Part shown: positions 57,836 through 64,000 of the stretch, in pieces
Numbering within the stretch: the first letter of the stretch is position 1
Layout of the letters: each line of letters starts with the position of its first letter
The notes under the pieces: model-generated
Database searches by the model: none
Told to the model about the DNA's origin: nothing
What the model saw: only the letters and a program-made list of their open reading frames with translations
Translations under genes and position numbers: made by a program
DNA from: Vesta saturnalis
Taxonomy: Eukaryota > Arthropoda > Insecta > Coleoptera > Lampyridae
Assembly: GCA_036346205.1 (NCBI GenBank)
Contig: JARFJB010000667.1
Location: forward strand, 1-64,000
Reading direction: 5' to 3'
DNA: 64,000 nt

Positions 57836-58727
57836 TCAAGGCGTATCATTATGCTTTTTTTTAATTATAAGATGCCAAAACCTATTTAAACGGAGATTTT
57901 CTTCTTGTCTATTAAAATTATTCGAGTGTTTATATATTTCAATAGCTTCACGTTGCAAACGAACATAATAATGGGTTTGTCTTGACAATATTTTCATATT
58001 GTCAAATTGAATGTCATGATTTAGATTATTCAGGGCATGGTCAGCCACAGCAGACCTCTCTGGTTGACCCAATCTACAAAATCTCATATGTTCTTTGCGT
58101 CTTGTATCAAAGCTACGTTTTGTGGTCCCGATGTATACTTTTCCACATTAACAAGATAACTTATACACTCGGAAGATGATAAAGGGTTTGACACATCTTT
58201 AGGTGATCTTAAATGTTCTTTAATTTTTCTTGTAGGTTTAAAAATAGCCTAATGCCATATTTGATTAGGATTTTTCAATTCTATTTGTAACATTAGCTAT
58301 AAAAGGAAGAAAAGCAGTACCAACATTAAGAACTGGTTTTTCTTTAAGGTTACGCCTAGAAGGTGTAATAACATTATTAATATCTGTAAGTGAATATCCA
58401 TTATCTTGTAAGGATTTTCTTAAATATTTATATTCATCATTCAAAATTCAGGGTCACAAATTCGTTTTGCTCGATCTACTAAAGATTTAATTACACTAAT
58501 TTTTGACGTGGATGGTGGTTGGATAATTTATGAAGGTATCTATCAGTGTTTCGGCTTTCTGTAAACCTTAAAAGATAGTGAATTATTATTTTTGATATTA
58601 ATATGTCAAGAAATGGTAAACTTCCATTAGTTTCTTTTTCCATGGTAAACTGAATACTAGGGTGTATACCATTTATAAAACCAAAAACTCATGCAGTGCT
58701 TCTTCTCCATGTCTCCATTCAGTTTAC
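57836..58727 (-). pseudogene. Penelope-like reverse transcriptase C-terminus and GIY-YIG endonuclease, broken
   Basis: The minus strand reads FINGIHPSIQFTMEKETNGS, LPFLDILI, LSFKVYRKPKHTDRYLHKLS and NHHP, the thumb-side RT segment of Penelope-like elements. A linker follows with ITPSRRNLKEKPVLNVGTAF. The GIY-YIG domain has VYKLSC, CGKVYIGTTKRSF (the YIG) and then MRFCRLGQPERSAVADHALN, TNPLL/THYYVRLQREAIEIYKHS and NNFNRQEENLRLNRFW. Several frame slips occur between 58560 and 58090. The linked GIY-YIG nuclease is diagnostic of this class. Confidence 0.85.
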
Positions 58728-60302
58728 AATCATAATTTATAAAATACAAAGAATAACGCGAAAAGTTAACAAACTTCAAAGTTAAATATCTTTGTTATTT
58801 TTAAATACAAAAAAATTTTTATCGGAATGGAATAGTCTTTTGACAATAGTTCTAAATATTTAGGGTTCCCTATACCTTACTTCAATACTTTTGAGAAATT
58901 AGTGTATTTGTTACATTTTTTAAAATTACGCCATTAACTCATGTCGATCAGTTAGAATTCTTTGATTTATAAACATTTCTGTCATATTGACGTAACAAAA
59001 TACAACAGTGTTTATAACTATTGATGATTTTTCATTACAATGAAATATTCAGTGCAAGAAAAGTGGATATGGTGTTGACCATTAGGAAATGCCATGAAAA
59101 TTGTCTTTTTGGCTTCCAGGGTTTTCCCAAAAGTACCCTGATCGCAACCATCCTGATACGAGAGCTTTTGAAGGCTTTTACAAACATTTCGAGGCCTAAC
59201 ACTGCCTATCAAAACCTAATAAAGTAAACCGGTAACTGGCAATGAAGATGGTAAGTTTTTAGTATTAGGATCTATCGCTGAAAATTTAACACTAGGTAAT
59301 TGCTGACAAACAGATTTAAGTAGAGGAAGTGTGAAAGAGTTCTCAAAAACACAAATTTCATGCTTATCAACAAGATCAACAAGATTTTTAAATTTCGTTT
59401 TGTTTACTGATGAATCAATTTCACAACAACGGTTTGGTAAATAGACATAATTTTCACTATTATGATACCGAGAATAGGCATTTTTAATACTGTTGACCGC
59501 ATAAACGTATGGGCAAATTATTGGAGATCAGGTTTGGACCATACTTTTTCAATGGTCATTTAAATGGTAGAAAATTTTTGAGATTTTTAAAGCAACTTTT
59601 GGACACTTCTCGAAAACGTTCCGTTGAACATTAGAGGAATATGTGGCTACAATCAGATGGGGCACCAACACACTTTGATCGTAGAGTTAGAAATTATTTA
59701 ACTAGGAAATTTGTTAATAAATGGATTGGAAGGAACGGACCATGTCACCACCAAGATCTTGTCTTACTCCAATGGATTACTTTTTTGGGGATATATTAAA
59801 AATTTGTTTACAATATTCCTGCTACTACTCAAAATATGAAAAGAAAAGAAATGCGGTGGACACAATTACTCCAATATGTTAAGAAAAGTCAGACAAAATT
59901 TGGATGAAAGAATTAGACTATGCATTCAAGAAGACTGTCATCAGTTTGAACATTTACTGTAGTGACAAATCCAGCAGTAGGCTCTCGGTGCATAAAAAAC
60001 AGTATAACCTTTAATTAAAAACCAAAAACCGTTTAACACATTTGTAACCTTTGTAAATCACAGAATTCTAACTGATCGACTTGAGTTAATGGCGTAATTT
60101 CTAAAAATCTAACAAATACACTAATTTCTCGAAAAGTATTGAAGTTAGGTAAAGGGAATTCTAATACAGTTCGAACTATTGTCAAAAGACTATTCCATTC
60201 CGATAAAAATTTCTTGGGCGTTGTATTTAAAATAACAAAGATATTTAACTTTGAACTTTGTTAACTTTACGCGTTATTCTTTGTATTTTATAAATTATGA
60301 TT
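58728..60302 (+). mobile_element. Mariner-type element with ~240-bp terminal inverted repeats
   Basis: 58728-58975 and 60055-60302 are inverted copies (outer ends AATCATAATTTATAAAATAC and GTATTTTATAAATTATGATT) with some mismatches and small gaps. Between them lies a decayed DUF4817-type transposase on the plus strand. It interrupts, or borders, the Penelope-like element on its left. No clear target duplication is visible outside the repeats. Confidence 0.88.
59040..59960 (+). pseudogene. DUF4817-type mariner-like transposase, decayed
   Basis: The N-terminal helix-turn-helix is readable across frames (YSVQEK, DMVLT, then CHENCLF). The middle has NEDGKFLVLGSIAENLTLGN. The catalytic part has FVLFTDESIS near 59395-59425 (first Asp), then INVWA near 59490, GPYFFNGHLNGRKFLRFLKQ, MWLQSDGAPTHFDRRVRNYL (second Asp, 59640-59700) and KWIGRNGP. 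The block that normally follows (PRSPDLTPLDFFLWG) is degraded to TKILSYSNG.LFWG. Frames change at least five times, so it is inactive. Confidence 0.82.
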
Positions 60303-60696
60303 TGAAACAATAAACAACAGAATACGTACTTCCAAATATCCTTATTACGATGACCTAGATTAGATTGTCTCATCTTTTCTGAATCGAAAAATACTTGAAT
60401 TTTTTGACAACCCTACATTTTCAAAAATGTTAAATATTTCGGAAACTGTAAGGTTTAGGTATAGAACTCTAATGAAAGTCTACCTTATTTTTTCACCTTA
60501 TTTAAAAAAAAAATTAAAAGGAGGGTATTCCATTTAAAATAATATAACTTTGATAAGTAACAAGTTTGTAGATCACCCTGTATAATCAAACTAATTTTAG
60601 ATTGTAGTCCTAGAACTTACATATTCTCGCAAACAGATTTTGAAAAAAATTCAGTCGTTTGGGTGCTAGAGATGACGCGTTGGTGGTGGCCCACCC

Positions 60697-60761
<65 letters not shown>

Positions 60762-61946
60762 ATTAAAAACGCTTACTTTTAGAAGTGTTTTTTCCTTCAG
60801 TTGTTCTAATAACGATAACCATATGTTTTAACTGAAATATTTTTTATACGTGTCCACATGTAGTCACTAAACACGCTTTGTGAATGGTTGGATATAAACT
60901 GGCTATTACATTCCGATCATTAACTAATTTAGAAAGTAATACAAAAACCTGATTACTGCTACTTATTTAGCAATTATGTTTACTTATAAAATTTACATTC
61001 AAAAACACAAATATTTTAAAAATTTTGCTAACACACACACACACACACACACACACAAATTATTGTTATATGGTTTTACCAGTTGAGATTAATAGCAATG
61101 TTAACTAAACGATTTAAAATTTCTAATCTGAAATAAGGTGACGTAATCTAATTTATTTGAAATTTCATAGAAACATCACCATCATCAAATTTTGAGATAC
61201 ATTCACCTCATCGTCTTCACCTTGAACGATTATATTGTAACAACCTATAAAGCAGCTAATAACCCCTAACAGTTTTATCAGACACTATTATTACATGGAC
61301 ATGAGGTTATCCCTAAATTAACTGGTTTCAACACGGCTCTGGAAAAGCTGCACACTCTTCAAATCTTTCAGTTCGTTCTCAGAAGCTGTACCGTATTCAT
61401 TCCTTTCAATTTTATCTGCATTCTGTTTCGAGACTGTAGCACGTTTTCTAATACATAAACAGAATCTTCAATATTGTGATGCGTGTAGCAGCAAAACACG
61501 TTAGATAGCTAGTTTCTATATTATTTTACATGCAAGCCTGACCTTATCATAAATATATCTGTCAAAAAGCTAATTAAACATAGCTCCACGGACTGGACAT
61601 GGCAAGCAGCGTTTCCAATTATGGGTTTTAGTCAACACAATATTGCCTACAACTACATACAATCGACTATCATTGCTTTAGCACGAGGATAAAACGAAAT
61701 CATGCACGCACGCACACACACACGCGCGCACAACACACACACACACATACGCGCGCACACACACACACATACGAGCGCGCGAAAACACAAACGAAAACAC
61801 GCTAACGCGAAAACTCGTAAAGCTGCAAACATGAATCAAGACGGGGAGCACCGTTAGGAAAAACAAGTTTATTGACAAAATTGAAGGAAAGCTTAGCGTT
61901 TGAAAATATATTATTATTATTATAAACAACAATACTTCATTTTTAT
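60303..61946. other. Stretch with microsatellites and possible small mariner-type ends
   Basis: ATCACCCTGTATA (about 60572) and GGCCCACCCTGTACATA (about 60688) resemble TA-flanked mariner-type termini. (TA)n fills about 60701-60758, (CA)n 61031-61057, and mixed CA/CG repeats 61705-61800. 61165-61260 is a degenerate copy of the region 62066-62165. No gene recognised. Confidence 0.5.
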
Positions 61947-62267
61947 TTAATAACAAACCTTATAGGTCTTCTTCTTCTTCTTGAACCGTGATTCGTCGCT
62001 ATCATCATCATGGTCTTGAGATTCGTCCTTCTCCTCTACCTCATCGCTCTTCTTCCTCTTCTGTGAATCATCACCATCACCTTGGATATGAGATACATTC
62101 AGATCATCCACGTCATCGTTTCCATCATTATCTTGAACGGTTATGTTGTAATAGTTTATTAACAAGTCAGTAAAATCTCTAATGTCCGCTGATGTTGGCT
62201 CATAAGCAGGAGAATACATCATAATAATGCTCACTCGATGACAGTTACACTTTAAAGAGCGAAACAC
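61947..62267 (-). CDS. Unknown acidic, low-complexity protein (106 codons)
   Basis: The open frame starts MFRSLKCNCHRVSIIMMYSP and continues TSADIRDFTDLLINYYNITV, then Asp-rich DNDGNDDVDDLN, KKSDEVEEKDESQDHDDDSD and a basic KKKKK end. I recognise no domain. A shortened, degraded relative of its central part lies at 61165-61260 (both contain GAGATACATTCA and ATGTTGTAA-like bases on the + strand), so it may belong to a small repeat family. It could also be a chance frame in an acidic simple-sequence region. Confidence 0.3.
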   Translation of the reverse strand: MFRSLKCNCHRVSIIMMYSPAYEPTSADIRDFTDLLINYYNITVQDNDGNDDVDDLNVSHIQGDGDDSQKRKKSDEVEEKDESQDHDDDSDESRFKKKKKTYKVCY

Positions 62268-62836
62268 ACGAGAAACGAGAACGCTGCTAGCCGAGAGCCT
62301 TGTCCGGGTAGAATCGGCTATCTACGAGGGAAGTTTGAAGTATTGACCTAACCACACTCTAATATCTTCCCTAGGGGCATGTTTATAAATCTAAACTCCT
62401 TTTTTATGACTGAGGTATTTTCTTCTGCCGTCTTAAGAGAAAATATACCTATCGTTAAAATACCTTTCAGGAACAAAACAGTCGCCAAGTAGATATAAAA
62501 GCCTTAAATGGTTTTGTTTACCTGTGTAGTTGGACCGTGGCATATCTATTAGTTGTACCTGTGTTTTTGACTAGGATACTCTAATTTTAACGATGCAAAG
62601 GCCTTATCTATAAAAGTTATTGCTGGACTCTCCTGAAGTTGGAGAAAGGTATCTTTTTTTATTTAAATTGGATGTACTTATCTACCTTTTCCAAAGGAAA
62701 CTATAGTATTGTTATTAAGTTGTAACTTCTTTTTCAAATTTTTACTTTGGATTTTATAAAAAAATATATAATACAATTTAGAGGTACCTAATTATAAGTA
62801 TAAGTAATATAAGTATAAACTGTATTTTTTATGTAG
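62268..62836. other. Stretch with no recognised gene
   Basis: AT-rich. It ends with a pyrimidine-rich acceptor TTTTTTATGTAG at 62825-62836 before the YqaJ-type exon. Confidence 0.4.
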
Positions 62837-63041
62837 ATACCAAATGAAGTTGAAGATGATTAATGACTTGGATCCCTATATACTGAAGCCTACTGATTTG
62901 GATTATACCATAAATGCAGTTCCACGAATTACCAGTATGGATATTGTTTCCTATTTAGTGCCAACACACAGCTTTTATATAAAAGAGCAAATGAAAGCAT
63001 TTAAAAGCCTTCAAGCTTACGAATATTTTGAGTCAGAGTGA
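62837..63041 (+). pseudogene. YqaJ-type nuclease-associated exon, fragment
   Basis: After an AG acceptor the frame reads YQMKLKMINDLDPYILKPTD, then VPRITSMDIVSYLVPTHSFY and MKAFKSLQAYEYFES. This is the segment found upstream of the YqaJ-like recombinase domain in insect proteins that accompany ISL2EU-type PIF/Harbinger transposons ('..DI..YL......T...LKAYKSLEAY..F..G'). The domain itself is absent: the frame ends at TGA 63039-63041, where it runs into a minus-strand Myb/SANT-like gene. Confidence 0.55.
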
Positions 63042-63640
63042 ATGTGATCGAGTCATCCGATTCTTCATCAGTAACATTATCGGATTGAATGAAAGATTTT
63101 TCTAGTGAGATTTCACTTGTGATACCAAGTATATGGTTTTGGGGAGCACTAGAAGCTTTATGTCCCAATATTCCATCAATCACTTCGAAAAATTTCCATT
63201 TGATATTTCCTTCGCCTGTTATTGTTTGTTTACGTTTATTCACACGGTATGTTCCAAACAGATTTCTGTATTTCGAGTCACCGGAATCCGCTGTAACCTG
63301 TTGGCCACCAAACATTTCATTCATTTCTCTTGCTACCTTTTCCCACAGTTTTTTTCTTTTTGCAGGAAGGAGTACTAAAATCTTTGTCCATATTTAACCT
63401 AATTGTTAACAATAGTTTTATTGTGTCATTGTTCTATTTTAAATTTGGAGCACCAGACATAGTACACTCTTCTGTCAAATCAGTAATTTCAGATTGGCTG
63501 TAATGTGGATGATTATTAATACTACTGTTAGTGTTAGGTTCTGTTTGATTACTATTTTCAGTATTCTCAAAGTTCATTCATACACCATCTTAGCGTACTT
63601 ATTTTTAATATCTTCATCTGAAACAAATCAGTAGGCAAGG
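63001..63640 (-). pseudogene. Myb/SANT-like protein no. 2, broken
   Basis: Minus-strand pieces: DEDIKNKYAKMVYE (about 63620-63580), SNQTEPNTNSSINNHPHYSQ, SEITDLTEEC, then after slips NNDTIKLLLTIRLNMDKDF and KKKKLWEKVAREMNEMFGGQ, SKYRNLFGTYRVNKRKQ, GEGNIKWKFFEVIDGILGHK. This is the Myb/SANT-like (MADF-style) domain common in insect transposon-related proteins, with an acidic linker before it. Frame slips near 63575, 63430 and 63325 break it. TTTGTTTCAG at about 63630 may be an intron acceptor, so an upstream exon may lie at or beyond the right edge. Confidence 0.6.
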
Positions 63641-64000
63641 TAATTGTATAATTCCAAAGTGGTTGAACATATATTTAACCCTATGGCCAGTCCTACTAAA
63701 CATTTTAAAATTAAGCGGGAAAGTCGAAACCCCAAGTGATTACTGTGCCAACATAAGAAAGTATGAATACTGAGTAATCGAAATAATTAGTTGGCAGTGC
63801 CGGTAGAGTTTGTTTTTATTGTGAACGCACAAGTTGAATTCGTGTATGCTTTGTTTCGATTGAAACCTTGTGGATTTTGTTAAGGTAATATCATTTTTTT
63901 ATCCGTTAACATCCTTAAAATATTTATTAATAACACATTCTTGTTGGAAAATTCTGGTGATTCTTATATTAAATTTTAAATGTAAAATGTACATGAATCT
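63641..64000. other. Right-edge stretch with no recognised gene
   Basis: AT-rich; I see neither coding signal nor repeat. It may contain the leader of the minus-strand Myb/SANT-like gene. Confidence 0.35.

Larger units (their letters stand above)
57163..58727 (-). mobile_element. Penelope-like element, 5'-truncated
   Basis: The minus-strand element has a partial RT and GIY-YIG gene (58727 to 57836), then ~670 bases of 3' sequence ending GATAAGTA-type at 57163. The last ~290 bases match the Penelope-like ends at 16900-17194 and 34925-35217 in opposite orientation. The upstream part of the RT is missing where the mariner-type element begins at 58728. Confidence 0.8.

Noticed and set aside
60701..60758. 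(TA)n and (CA)n tracts as origins or regulatory elements
   Set aside because: Plain microsatellites with no supporting context.
62844..63041. A complete small gene of 65 codons
   Set aside because: It begins at a splice acceptor and resembles an internal exon of a larger YqaJ-type protein, so it is a fragment.

Overview
The window is nuclear DNA of an insect, or at least an arthropod. It holds spliced eukaryotic genes, animal-type transposons and a decayed nuclear copy of mitochondrial DNA that reads in the invertebrate mitochondrial code in the ancestral insect gene order. I cannot name the species or order. There is no bacterial or operon-like content and no CRISPR array. Nearly everything recognisable is a mobile element or a gene of transposon origin, most of it broken. 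The best intact coding candidate is a three-exon Myb/SANT-like gene at 52125-53142.

Left part (1-12157). A THAP-domain gene runs off the left edge on the minus strand, followed by a LINE reverse-transcriptase scrap. Then comes a mitochondrial insertion in the order nad5 - trnH - nad4 - (deletion) - cob end - trnS2 - nad1 - (deletion) - rrnL - rrnS - A+T region - trnQ - trnM - nad2. It is split by an I-like LINE inside nad4 and by a small mariner-type element after rrnS. About 2 kb without recognisable genes separates rrnS from trnQ.

Middle part (12158-52211). A complete hAT element (12158-15687, with an exact 8-bp target duplication) sits in the gag start of a BEL/Pao-like retrotransposon. 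From inside that gag a unit of about 18 kb is present twice, head to tail (copy A 15842-33866, copy B 33867-about 52211). Each unit holds, in order: BEL/Pao gag start, tRNA-Tyr primer site and LTR (minus); the 3' end of a Penelope-like element with a hammerhead-like motif (plus); a complete pogo/Tigger-like transposon with an unusual 16-bp motif array; a truncated THAP/P-element-like transposase (minus); a DDE_3 transposase fragment (minus); a CACTA-like transposase followed by a DUF4806 gene (minus); a DDE_3 gene missing its catalytic middle (plus); a full-length DDE_3 transposase gene (plus) whose 3' end is itself tandemly duplicated; and the start of the Myb/SANT-like gene, cut in copy A and whole after copy B. 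The copies differ mostly by 1-8 base gaps clustered in blocks, which looks like poor long-read consensus.

Right part (52125-64000). The Myb/SANT-like gene is followed by a second, different P-element-like transposase, a 5'-truncated Penelope-like element (minus), a mariner-type element with inverted repeats of about 240 bp, a microsatellite-rich stretch, an acidic low-complexity reading frame of unknown function, a YqaJ-type exon scrap, and a broken second Myb/SANT-like gene on the minus strand.

The genes do not form one pathway. The region behaves as a nesting ground for DNA transposons. The observations most worth following are the pogo motif array that touches the transposase start codon, the CACTA-like plus DUF4806 pairing, the hAT ends made of TATCGATA-like palindromes, the DDE_3 family with missing catalytic parts, and the question of whether the 18-kb duplication is real.
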